Below are positions 19,307-27,267 of a stretch of DNA of 28,095 bases, in pieces. Origin of the DNA: Actinomycetes bacterium (GTDB lineage Bacteria > Actinomycetota > Actinomycetes > Actinomycetales > Dermatophilaceae); contig JAEWFB010000082.1 of assembly GCA_023389095.1 (NCBI GenBank), positions 1 through 28,095 on the forward strand, written 5' to 3'. The translations under genes were made by a program, and so were the position numbers. Position 1 is the first letter of the stretch; each line of letters begins with the position of its first letter. The notes beneath the pieces are model-generated. The model was not told the origin of the DNA, did no database searches, and was given only the letters and a program-made list of their open reading frames with translations.

Positions 19307-21466
19307 TCAACGGCCTACGCCGGCGGCAGAAACGGGCTCGCCCTCCGTCGGCGCGGACGCTGCGGCGTCGGCCTCGGCCGCCAGGCGGGCGTCGTCCCGG
19401 GCCAGGCGGCTCGGCCACCACATCCGGCCGCCGATGTCGAGGTTGAGCGCGGTGACGAGCACGGAACGGACGACGAGCGTGTCGAGCAGCACGCCGAGCG
19501 CGACCGCGAAGCCGATCTCGGCGAACGCCACCACCGGCAGCGTCGCGAGCACCGCGAAGGTGCCCGCGAGCACGAGCCCGGCCGACGTGATGACGCCACC
19601 GGTCGCGGCCAGCCCGATGAGCGCGCCACGCCGCACGCCGACCTGCTTGGACTCCTCGTGGACGCGGGTCATCAGGAAGATGTTGTAGTCGATCCCGAGG
19701 GCGACGAGGAAGACGAAGACGAACAGCGGCAACGACGTGTCCGCCCCGGCGAAGTGGAAGACGTTGTGGAAGGCCAACGCGGACAAGCCGATCGCTGCGC
19801 CGAACGACAGGATGACCGTGCCGACGAGCACGAGCGGTGCCGTGAGCGCCCGCAGGAGCAGCACGAGGATCAGCAGCACGACGCCGAGGATGATCGGGAT
19901 GATGCGGACGTTGTCGGCGGAGGACGCCTGGAGGGTGTCGACGCGAGTGGCGGTGTCCCCGCCGGCGATCGCATCCGCACCCGGCACCGTGGCGATCGCG
20001 TCGCGGACCCGGCCGACGGTCGCGGCCGCCGCGTCGGAGTCGGGGGCGTCCTTCAGGGTGGCCTGGATGAGCGAGCGGCCCTCTCGTGACACGGGATCGG
20101 CGACCTGGGAGACGCCCTCGACCGACGTGACCGCGCTCTTGACCGCAGCTGCTTGTGGCGTGTTCGCGAGGATGAGCACCGGTGACCCGGCGCCGGCCGG
20201 GAAGTGCTTGGCGGCGATCTCCTCGCCGATGACCGACTGCGGCTTCGTGTAGTAGGAGTCCTTGTTCTGCAGACCGACGGCGTTGAGCTGGAGGATGCCG
20301 AGCGCGGCGACCGCGAGGAGCACCGACGTGAGGATCCAGGTCTGCCGCGGGGCGCGGGCGATCCGGGCGCCCACCTTGGCCCAGAAGCCGTCGCGGGTGT
20401 GGTCGACGGAGCCGTACGACGGCCGCACCGGCCAGAAGAACCAGCGCCCGAACACCACGAGGAGGGCAGGCAGGAACGTCAGCATGACGAGCAGGGCGAC
20501 GGCGATGCCGATGGCGGCGACGGGACCCAGGCCCTTGGTCGAGCTCATCGTCGCGAAGAGCAGGCAGAGCATCCCGGCGATGACCGTCGAGCCCGAGGCG
20601 AAGATGGCCGGCCCGGCACGGTGCAGGGCGAAGGCCATGGCCTCGTGCCGGTCCTCGTGGCGCCGCAGCTCCTCGCGGTAGCGCGCCACGAGCAGCAGGG
20701 CGTAGTCGGTCCCCGCGCCGAAGACGATGACGGTGAGGATGCCCGAGCTCTGCGCGTTGACGGTGAGCGTGCCGCTGTCGGCGAGGAAGTAGATGACGCC
20801 CTGGGCGATGAACAGGGAGACGGCGGCCGAGGCGACGGGCAGGATCCAGAGGATCGGGCTGCGGTAGGTGATGAGCAGGATGAGGATGACCACGGCAGCG
20901 GCGCTGTAGAGCAGCTTGCCGTCGATCCCGGAGAACGCCTCCGACGAGTCGGCGGCATACCCCACCGGGCCGGTGACGTGCATCGACAGGCCGGCCGGGG
21001 TGTCCTTGGCGATGTCCTTCATCTGGGTCACGGCGGTGCCGAGCGACTCCCAGCCGTCGGAGCCGGCATCGACCGGGACGATGACCTGCAGGGCCTGCTT
21101 GTCCTGCGACGGGATCGGCCCGACCGCGTCCTTCTTGACCGAGGGGAGGTCGTTGAACTTCGCGACCTGGGCCGACACCGCGGCGAGGTCTGCCGGGGTG
21201 ACTCCGCTCGGACGCTCGTAGACCACGACGGCTGGGAACTCGTTCTTGTCCTGGAACGCCGCGATCTGGTTGACCACCTGCGTCGACTGGGCGTCCTCGG
21301 GCAGCCACGAGGACGCCTCGTTGTTCAGGGCCCCCTGGAGCTTGCCGGCCGGGCCGGCGAGCAGCCCGACGACGACGATCCAGAACGCGACGACGAGCCA
21401 CTTCGTCACGCGGGAGGAAGGGATGCGGGCCAACCGTCCGACCTGTCCGGTTCTGCTGTCGTTCAT
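19307..21466 (-). CDS. MMPL/RND-family membrane transporter
   Basis: A 719-residue member of the MMPL branch of the RND superfamily. It has one N-terminal helix (WLVVAFWIVVVGLLAG), a large extracytoplasmic domain (about 45-190), five helices with GAGTDYALLLVARYREELRR, a second extracytoplasmic domain (about 385-510), and five more helices with GIDYNIFLMTRVHEE. The two G-x-x-D-Y motifs carry the Asp-Tyr pairs used for proton relay in MmpL proteins. Such pumps export lipids or hydrophobic drugs with proton motive force. It is shorter than mycobacterial MmpL3, and no cytoplasmic tail is present. The ATG at 21466 has GAAGGGGAA about 8 bases upstream. It heads a two-gene unit with the small RHH-like gene and diverges from guaB1. 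Substrate unknown. Confidence 0.93.
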   Translation of the reverse strand: MNDSRTGQVGRLARIPSSRVTKWLVVAFWIVVVGLLAGPAGKLQGALNNEASSWLPEDAQSTQVVNQIAAFQDKNEFPAVVVYERPSGVTPADLAAVSAQVAKFNDLPSVKKDAVGPIPSQDKQALQVIVPVDAGSDGWESLGTAVTQMKDIAKDTPAGLSMHVTGPVGYAADSSEAFSGIDGKLLYSAAAVVILILLITYRSPILWILPVASAAVSLFIAQGVIYFLADSGTLTVNAQSSGILTVIVFGAGTDYALLLVARYREELRRHEDRHEAMAFALHRAGPAIFASGSTVIAGMLCLLFATMSSTKGLGPVAAIGIAVALLVMLTFLPALLVVFGRWFFWPVRPSYGSVDHTRDGFWAKVGARIARAPRQTWILTSVLLAVAALGILQLNAVGLQNKDSYYTKPQSVIGEEIAAKHFPAGAGSPVLILANTPQAAAVKSAVTSVEGVSQVADPVSREGRSLIQATLKDAPDSDAAAATVGRVRDAIATVPGADAIAGGDTATRVDTLQASSADNVRIIPIILGVVLLILVLLLRALTAPLVLVGTVILSFGAAIGLSALAFHNVFHFAGADTSLPLFVFVFLVALGIDYNIFLMTRVHEESKQVGVRRGALIGLAATGGVITSAGLVLAGTFAVLATLPVVAFAEIGFAVALGVLLDTLVVRSVLVTALNLDIGGRMWWPSRLARDDARLAAEADAAASAPTEGEPVSAAGVGR

Positions 21467-21642
21467 GGCGATTCCCCTTCTCTGGAGACGCTCGCGGAGG
21501 CGTCACCACCTTTGTCAACGCTAGGAGCCCGGGGCCGTCGGCAACAGGGAACCGGGCCAGAATCGTGGTCGGTTCAGGGGTCGATCCGGGAGGACCCTGA
21601 CAGAGGCCGCGGACGTCGGGCCGTGGAGCGGGCACCACCGCC

Positions 21643-21648
21643 TACAGT
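21643..21648 (+). promoter_or_regulatory. -10 element of guaB1 (probably leaderless)
   Basis: TACAGT ends 8 bases before the GTG at 21657, and no Shine-Dalgarno sequence lies between. Transcription would start at or next to the initiator codon. No strong -35 is visible. The rest of the 190-bp divergent region with the MMPL gene shows no clear operator. Confidence 0.5.
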
Positions 21649-21656
21649 GGTCTCTC

Positions 21657-23093
21657 GTGCAGTTCCTCAACGGCCTCCAGCCCCAGCTAGACCTGACCTA
21701 CGACGACGTCTTCATGGTGCCGAGCCGCTCGTCGGTGACGAGCCGGCTCGACGTCGACCTCTCGAGCGTCGACGGCACGGGCACGACGATCCCGCTCGTC
21801 GTCGCGAACATGACGGCCATCGCGGGTCGCCGCATGGCCGAGACCGTGGCCCGGCGCGGCGGCGTGACCGTCATCCCCCAGGACATCCCGACCGAGGTCG
21901 TCCGCGACGTCGTCGGCTGGGTCAAGCAGCGCCATCTCGTCCACGACACGGCCATCACGCTGGAACGGCACATGACGGCCGGCGAGGCCCTCGTCCTGCT
22001 CAACAAGCGGGCCCACGGCGCCGCCGTCGTCGTGGACGGCCCCAAGCCCGTCGGCATCGTCACCGAGAAGGACCTCACCGGCGTCGACCGGTACACGCAG
22101 GTGCACGACGTCATGCGCGAGGACATGGTCGTGCTGCCCGAGTCGATTGGCCCCAAGGACGCCTTCGAGCGCCTCGCCGAGGCCCGACGCAAGGTCGCGC
22201 CCGTCGTGTCCGACTCCGGCGAGCTCGTCGGCATCCTCACCCGCGGGGGCGCCCTGCGCGCCGGCCTCTACAGCCCTGCCCTCGATGCGTCGGGCCGGCT
22301 GCGCGTCGCCGCAGCGGTCGGCATCAACGGCGACGTCGCCGCCAAGGCGGCCGAGGTGCTCGACGCCGGCGCCGACGTGCTCGTCATCGACACCGCGCAC
22401 GGCCACCAGGACAAGATGCTCGACGCGTTGCGCGCGGTCCGCGCGCTCGACCCGCGCGTGCCGGTCGTGGCCGGCAACGTCGTGTCGGCCGCCGGAACGC
22501 GCGAGCTCATCGAGGCCGGTGCCGACATCGTCAAGGTCGGGGTCGGGCCGGGCGCCATGTGCACGACCCGCATGATGACGGCGGTGGGCCGTCCGCAGTT
22601 CTCAGCAGTGCTCGAATGCGCCACGGCCGCAAGGGAGCTCGGCAAGCACGTCTGGGCCGACGGTGGCGTGCGCCACCCGCGCGACGTCGCGCTCGCGCTG
22701 GCGGCCGGCGCCTCGAACGTCATGATCGGCTCGTGGTTCGCCGGCACGCTCGAGTCGCCGGGTGACCTGTACACCGACAACGACGGCCGCATGTACAAGG
22801 AGTCCTTCGGCATGGCCAGCTCGCGGGCGGTGCGCAACCGCACGGCCAGCGACAGCGCCTACGACCGGGCGCGCAAGTCGCTGTTCGAGGAGGGCATCAG
22901 CAGCGCTCGGATGTACATCGACCCGGCGCGCCCGTCGGTCGAGGACGTCATCGACGAGATCATCGCCGGGCTGCGCAGCAGCTGCACCTACGCCGGCGCC
23001 CGGACGCTCGAGGAGTTCCACGAGCGCGCCGTCGTCGGGCTGCAGAGCACCGCAGGCTTCGCCGAGGGGCGCCCGCTGCACACCTCCTGGTGA
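21657..23093 (+). CDS. guaB1: GuaB1-family IMP dehydrogenase-related protein / GMP reductase
   Basis: A 478-residue member of the IMPDH/GMP reductase superfamily, of the actinobacterial GuaB1 type. It starts MQFLNGLQPQLDLTYDDVFMVPSRS, has a CBS pair inserted at about residues 95-205, and a barrel with G-V-G-P-G-A-M-C-T-T-R, where Cys302 is the nucleophile. The final strand reads N-V-M-I-G-S-W-F-A-G-T-L-E-S-P-G. Mycobacterial GuaB1 has been shown to be a CBS-containing GMP reductase that converts GMP to IMP with NADPH, so this protein probably recycles guanine nucleotides, with the CBS pair sensing purine nucleotides. The canonical GuaB would be elsewhere. The GTG start at 21657 directly follows a -10 element, so the mRNA is likely leaderless. 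The last codons and stop are part of a 16-bp tandem repeat. Confidence 0.92.
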   Translation: MQFLNGLQPQLDLTYDDVFMVPSRSSVTSRLDVDLSSVDGTGTTIPLVVANMTAIAGRRMAETVARRGGVTVIPQDIPTEVVRDVVGWVKQRHLVHDTAITLERHMTAGEALVLLNKRAHGAAVVVDGPKPVGIVTEKDLTGVDRYTQVHDVMREDMVVLPESIGPKDAFERLAEARRKVAPVVSDSGELVGILTRGGALRAGLYSPALDASGRLRVAAAVGINGDVAAKAAEVLDAGADVLVIDTAHGHQDKMLDALRAVRALDPRVPVVAGNVVSAAGTRELIEAGADIVKVGVGPGAMCTTRMMTAVGRPQFSAVLECATAARELGKHVWADGGVRHPRDVALALAAGASNVMIGSWFAGTLESPGDLYTDNDGRMYKESFGMASSRAVRNRTASDSAYDRARKSLFEEGISSARMYIDPARPSVEDVIDEIIAGLRSSCTYAGARTLEEFHERAVVGLQSTAGFAEGRPLHTSW

Positions 23094-23129
23094 CGAGACC
23101 TCCTGGTGACGAGACCTCCTTGTGACGAG
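23082..23129 (+). repeat. three 16-bp tandem repeats across the guaB1 stop codon
   Basis: ACCTCCTGGTGACGAG occurs at 23082-23097 and 23098-23113, then with one change (TTGT for TGGT) at 23114-23129. The first copy contains the last codons and TGA of guaB1. The extra copies are outside the gene, so this looks like slipped-strand duplication of the gene end. Confidence 0.85.
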
Positions 23130-23164
23130 CCGGTGGGCGTGCCGCGCCGCCGCCATCGCCTGCC

Positions 23165-23965
23165 TCAGCGCGGCGTGACGGGCACGGCGCCGCCGTCGGC
23201 GCCGCCGCCGACGTAGGCCGCGGACAGCCGGGGAAGCCGCTGGGCGCGCTGCTGCTCGGTGAGGCGGCTGCCGGTCGGCTGGGCGAAGGACTCGGGGTCC
23301 TCCGGCCAGCCCGAACCCGCCTCGAACGGGTCGGTGCCGGTGTGCTGCTCCCAGGTCTGCACCGGAAGGTACTCGAGCTCCTCGGCCATCCCCACCTGCT
23401 CGTCGTCGCGAGGGCCACGCCCGGCGAGCGAGTCGGGGTCGGCGACGAAGGCGTCGTAGACCACCCGGCCCTGGAAGAGCGTCCAGGTGCGGAAGTTGCG
23501 GAACACGTCGTCGCTCGTGAAGCCCATGACCGTCTGGGCCGCTGCCAGATGCAGCCACGTGTTCGACCGCAGCATCTGCCGGTAGTACTCCGCGCCGAAG
23601 GCCGCGATGGTGGCGTCGTCCATCCGGGCGAGCTCCGCCTCGAGCACGCTCGCGGCCGCGTCGGGGTCGGGTCCGCTGACGTGGTCGACGACCTGCCAGA
23701 ACTCGTCGGTGGTCATGGCGTGGCCCTTCATGGTCGTCGGCGGCAGGGCGCCCGTCGGTGCGGTGGTGGACGCGGTGGTGGGCAGGGGGCCGTAGGAGAA
23801 CCAGCCGGTGCCCTCGACGGTGGGCGTCGGGCCCACGGTGGTGGCCTGGCCGGCGCCGCCGGATGGTGTGCCGCAGCCGGTCAGGCACGCCGCGGCGACG
23901 GCCAGCCCGAGCATGACCGCTCCCCGGCGCGTCGTCGACGCGCGCGCCCCGTTCCCCTGTCGCAC
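23165..23965 (-). CDS. lipoprotein with DUF4240 domain
   Basis: About 266 residues. The N terminus has an Arg-containing segment (STTRRG), a hydrophobic core and a lipobox (LTGC), so the protein should be lipid-anchored outside the membrane. A Thr/Pro/Gly-rich linker follows, then a DUF4240 domain recognisable from MTTDEFWQVVD, L-A-R-M-D-D-A-T-I-A-A-F, the central FTSDDVFRNFRTW and the DPDSLAG segment. DUF4240 has no known function and is usually cytoplasmic, so export is unusual. GTG at 23965 retains the basic residues that a signal peptide needs. ATG at 23914 (GGGGAG upstream) would remove them, and GTG at 23989 adds eight residues. It follows the HAD gene on the same strand after 111 bp and may have its own promoter. 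Confidence 0.8.
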   Translation of the reverse strand: MRQGNGARASTTRRGAVMLGLAVAAACLTGCGTPSGGAGQATTVGPTPTVEGTGWFSYGPLPTTASTTAPTGALPPTTMKGHAMTTDEFWQVVDHVSGPDPDAAASVLEAELARMDDATIAAFGAEYYRQMLRSNTWLHLAAAQTVMGFTSDDVFRNFRTWTLFQGRVVYDAFVADPDSLAGRGPRDDEQVGMAEELEYLPVQTWEQHTGTDPFEAGSGWPEDPESFAQPTGSRLTEQQRAQRLPRLSAAYVGGGADGGAVPVTPR

Positions 23966-24076
23966 GCGGTGGATTCTGGCACGGACCACCGACGCCGTGG
24001 GCCGGTTCGGCCACGACGGGCGTGGTCGCGCAGGAGCAGGACCGGCCCGAGGGGCAGGCCCCCGGCCCGCCGGCGG

Positions 24077-24799
24077 TCAGTGACGCTTGCGGCCGACCTC
24101 GACGACGCGCCAGCCGCGCTCGCGGGCGATCTCGCGCAGCTCGCGGTCGGGGTTGACGGCCACGGCCTGCCCGACGCGCTCCATCATCGGCAGGTCGCTG
24201 ACCGAGTCGCTGTACGCGGTGCACCGGTCGAGGTCGTAGCCCCGTTCGGCAGCCAGCTTCTCGATCTCGACGACCTTGCCGGCGCCGTAGCAGAACTCGC
24301 CGGACAGGTGCCCGGTGTAGCGCCCCTCGTCGTCGAGCTCGCTGCGGGTGGCGACGGCGCCCTCGAGCCCGAGCGCGGTGGCGATGCGGCTCACGAGCTC
24401 GATGGGAGAGGCCGACACGACGATGCGGTCGTGCCCGAGAGCCTTGCAGTCGGACAGCAGCGTCATCGACGCCGGGATGGCCTTGCGCACGATGCCCGGA
24501 ACGATGGCGTCCGTGAGGTGGATGATGTCGGCCTGCCGGATGCCGGCCACGGCACGCAGGATCCGCTCCCGCAGCGCGTCGGACCCGGCGTCGGTGGATC
24601 CCTTGCGGTGGAAGGAGATCGCGTTGACGGTGTCCTTGACGAGGTCGCGCCACGGCACGTGGCCGCCGCGGAAGGCGGCGATGGCGAGCGGGTAGTTGGC
24701 CGAACCGCGGATCAGGGTGCGGTCGAGGTCGAAGAACGAGGCGACCGGCCCGCCGCCCCCGAGAGGCGACGAGCCGGCCGTCGACGCGTCAGCGGACAT
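24077..24799 (-). CDS. HAD-superfamily phosphatase (subfamily IB, SerB-like)
   Basis: A 240-residue HAD-IB hydrolase. Motif I is FFDLDRTLI, with Asp24 the nucleophile and Asp26 the acid/base; motif II is V-V-S-A-S-P; the motif III Lys lies in G-A-G-K-V-V-E-I; motif IV is Y-S-D-S-V-S-D-L-P-M. A helical cap sits between motifs I and II. This layout matches phosphoserine-phosphatase-like HAD-IB enzymes, some of which in actinobacteria are fused to or neighbour lysophosphatidate acyltransferases; the true phosphoester is unknown. The ATG at 24799 lies inside the 3' end of the desaturase gene (11-bp overlap), so translation is coupled. It is the third gene of the reductase-desaturase-phosphatase operon, hinting at a lipid-phosphate substrate, which is inference. 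Confidence 0.88.
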   Translation of the reverse strand: MSADASTAGSSPLGGGGPVASFFDLDRTLIRGSANYPLAIAAFRGGHVPWRDLVKDTVNAISFHRKGSTDAGSDALRERILRAVAGIRQADIIHLTDAIVPGIVRKAIPASMTLLSDCKALGHDRIVVSASPIELVSRIATALGLEGAVATRSELDDEGRYTGHLSGEFCYGAGKVVEIEKLAAERGYDLDRCTAYSDSVSDLPMMERVGQAVAVNPDRELREIARERGWRVVEVGRKRH

Positions 24800-26054
24800 G
24801 GGCCGCGATCGGCAGGGTCGCCCGGCGGGGCGGCACCGCGGCGTTGACGGCCTGCTTGGGCAGGCGGCGTGGCTTGCGCGGGGGCAGCGCGAGGCGGAAG
24901 ACCTTGGCCCAGGCCTGCGCGACCTGACGGGGCAGCGGGCCGGTCGTGTAGGGCAGGCCGTAGCGCTGGCAGATCTCGCGCAGCTCGACGGCGACCTCGG
25001 CGTAGCGGTTGCTCGGCAGGTCGGGGAAGCAGTGGTGCTCGATCTGGTGCGACAGGTTGCCCGTCATGATGTGCATGAGCTTGCTGCCGGAGATGTTCGC
25101 CGAGCCGAGCATCTGGCGGATGTACCAGTCGCCGCGGGTCTCACCCTCGATCTCCTCCTCGGTGAAGGTGTCGACACCGTCGGGGAAGTGGCCGCAGAAG
25201 ATGACCGAGTGCGCCCAGACGTTGCGGATCGCGTTGGCGGTGAAGGTGCCGAGCAGGGCCTGCCGGCCCGAGCCGAACGGCGCGGCGGCGAGCGGGGTCG
25301 CGACGTAGTCCTTGGTGAACTGGCGCAGCACCTTGCGGCCCATGGCCTTGAGGTCCTTCTTGAGGGCGTCCTTGGACTTCTCGCCCTCCTTGACCGCCTC
25401 CAGCTCGAGGTCGTAGATGGCGATTCCCCACTCGAAGAACGGCGCCAGGACCATGTTGTAGAGCGGGTTGCCGAGGTTGCCGGGGTGCCACGGCTGGTCC
25501 TCGTCCATGCGCAGGATGGAGTAGCCCACGTCCTTGTCCTTGCCCAGCACGTTGGTCCACGTGTGGTGCAGGTCGTTGTGGGTGTGCTTCCACGCCGAGG
25601 CGGGCGTGACGAAGTCCCACTCCCACGTCGTCGAGTGGATGTCGGGGTCGCGCATCCAGTCCCACTGGCCGTGCAGGACGTTGTGGCCGATCTCCATGTT
25701 CTCGAGGATCTTGGCCACCGACAGCATCGCGGTGCCGGCGACGAACGCGGACTTCTTCTTCGACAGCAGCAGCGTGGCGCGGCCGGCCACCTCGAGGGTG
25801 CGCTGGATGCGGATGACCCGGCGGATGTAGGCCGCGTCGTCGGCGCCGCGCGAGGCGATGATGCGGTCACGCAGGGCGTCGAGCTCCTGGCCGAGGCGCT
25901 CGACGTCCTCGTCGGACAGGTGCGCGGCCGCGCTCGGGCGCTTCGCTGGGCCACCGGCGGAGGCGAGGATCGGCTTCCTGGGCCGGATCGCGGCGTCGTC
26001 CGCGGACGCGCCGGTGGGCGTCGTCGTGGCGGGTCGGTTCACGGTGGTGGTCAT
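24789..26054 (-). CDS. membrane fatty-acid (acyl-CoA) desaturase, DesA3-like
   Basis: A 421-residue diiron membrane desaturase. Three His boxes are present: HNVLH (H124, H128), HNDLHH (H159, H163, H164) and HQIEHH (H336, H340, H341), which bind the two irons. Hydrophobic pairs lie around residues 95-120 and 210-265. The last box with Gln before Ile-Glu-His-His and the overall length resemble the mycobacterial DesA3/linoleoyl-CoA desaturase-like group. DesA3 makes oleoyl from stearoyl-CoA and takes electrons from the Rv3230c reductase, and a gene for that kind of reductase lies 16 bp upstream here. The first 45 residues are Thr/Ala/Pro-rich and look disordered. ATG at 26054 has GAAGGGATCC about 8 bases upstream. 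It would control membrane unsaturation, for example at low temperature. Confidence 0.93.
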   Translation of the reverse strand: MTTTVNRPATTTPTGASADDAAIRPRKPILASAGGPAKRPSAAAHLSDEDVERLGQELDALRDRIIASRGADDAAYIRRVIRIQRTLEVAGRATLLLSKKKSAFVAGTAMLSVAKILENMEIGHNVLHGQWDWMRDPDIHSTTWEWDFVTPASAWKHTHNDLHHTWTNVLGKDKDVGYSILRMDEDQPWHPGNLGNPLYNMVLAPFFEWGIAIYDLELEAVKEGEKSKDALKKDLKAMGRKVLRQFTKDYVATPLAAAPFGSGRQALLGTFTANAIRNVWAHSVIFCGHFPDGVDTFTEEEIEGETRGDWYIRQMLGSANISGSKLMHIMTGNLSHQIEHHCFPDLPSNRYAEVAVELREICQRYGLPYTTGPLPRQVAQAWAKVFRLALPPRKPRRLPKQAVNAAVPPRRATLPIAAHVR

Positions 26055-26070
26055 ACGGTTGGATCCCTTC

Positions 26071-27168
26071 TCAGATGTCCAGGTGGACGGGCCCGGCGGC
26101 CGCGTTGACGCAGGTCTGGATCAGCTCGCCCTCGTCGCCGTGCACCTCTCCGGTGCGCAGGTCGCGGACCTTGCCGGCCACGAGCGGTGTCAGGCAGCTG
26201 CGGCAGATGCCCATGCGGCACCCGCTCGGCATGACGACGCCGCAGCCCTCTCCAGCGTCGAGGAGCGGCACGTCGCCGCCGACCTCGACCTCCTTGTCGG
26301 ACTTCTCGAAGACAACGACCCCACCCTCCCCGCCGGTTCCCGGCAGCAGGACGGGAGCGAAGCGCTCGATGGTGAGGTCGGCACCGGTGTCGTCGGTGCC
26401 GTCGATGCCCTCGCGCTCCCACAGCGCCTCGGCGTCGTCGAGCAGCTCGGTCGGGCCGCAGGCGAAGGCCTTGCGGGTGCGCCAGTCGGGGCACAGGGCG
26501 TCGAGGTCGGTGGTGGAGGACAGGTCGAGGCGGCGCCCGGCGTCCTCGGCGGAGGGGCCGTGCTCGCGGGTGAACCAGTGCCGGACGGTGAGGCCGGGGA
26601 ACTGGTCGGCGAGCTCGAGCAGCTCGTCGTGGAACAGGGCGTCCCCGCGCGTGCGCGCGCAGTGCACGAGCACGACGTCGGCATCGGGCCGGCGCGGCAC
26701 GAGCGTGCGGATCATCGACATGACGGGCGTCAGGCCGCTGCCTGCGGTGAGCATGAGCAGCGGACGCGGGTGGCCCGGCAGCACGAAGTCGCCCTGCGGG
26801 ACGTCGAGGAAGAGCACGTCGCCGACGCGGGTGTCGCGGGCCAGGGCGGTGGAGACCGTGCCGATCGCCGTCACGGTGATGGCCGGGTCGTGGCCGGCGG
26901 CCGCCGACAGGGAGTAGCTGCGCCACTGGCGGACGCCGTCGATCTCGACCCCGATGCGGGCCCACTGGCCGGCCTCGTGGGCGTTCCAGCCGCGGCCGGG
27001 ACGGAAGTGGATCGTCGTCGAGTCCGCGGTCTCGCGCACGACGCGCGTGACGACGCCACGCAGCTGCCGCGCGGACGAGAGCGGGTTGACGAGGGCGAAG
27101 AAGTCCTCGGGGTCGAGGGGGGTGGTGAGGACGGACGCCATGCGCCGAAGTGCTCGCAGCTGGCTCAT
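26071..27168 (-). CDS. ferredoxin-type flavin reductase partner of the desaturase
   Basis: A 365-residue electron-transfer protein. The FAD-binding barrel contains R-S-Y-S-L-S (flavin phosphate motif), followed by an NAD(P)-binding domain (L-M-L-T-A-G-S-G-L-T-P-V-M-S-M, then F-A-C-G-P-T-E-L-L). A C-terminal plant-type [2Fe-2S] ferredoxin domain has Cys317, Cys322, Cys325 and Cys353 (CRMGICRSC, then TCVN). It passes electrons from NAD(P)H through FAD and the Fe-S cluster to the desaturase encoded 16 bp downstream, as M. tuberculosis Rv3230c does for DesA3. The ATG at 27168 is preceded by GGAGG almost without spacing, unusually close. ATG at 27141 is the alternative but lacks a ribosome site. 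It diverges from a PucR/FasR-like regulator gene across about 100 bp. Confidence 0.93.
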   Translation of the reverse strand: MSQLRALRRMASVLTTPLDPEDFFALVNPLSSARQLRGVVTRVVRETADSTTIHFRPGRGWNAHEAGQWARIGVEIDGVRQWRSYSLSAAAGHDPAITVTAIGTVSTALARDTRVGDVLFLDVPQGDFVLPGHPRPLLMLTAGSGLTPVMSMIRTLVPRRPDADVVLVHCARTRGDALFHDELLELADQFPGLTVRHWFTREHGPSAEDAGRRLDLSSTTDLDALCPDWRTRKAFACGPTELLDDAEALWEREGIDGTDDTGADLTIERFAPVLLPGTGGEGGVVVFEKSDKEVEVGGDVPLLDAGEGCGVVMPSGCRMGICRSCLTPLVAGKVRDLRTGEVHGDEGELIQTCVNAAAGPVHLDI

Positions 27169-27267
27169 ACCTCCATGGTGGCAGCGAAGGGGGCCCGGGA
27201 TCTTGGGTCGCGGCGTACTCTTTGGGACAGGAATCTGTTGCCTCGCGACAAAAAGCAGGAGGCCGAA

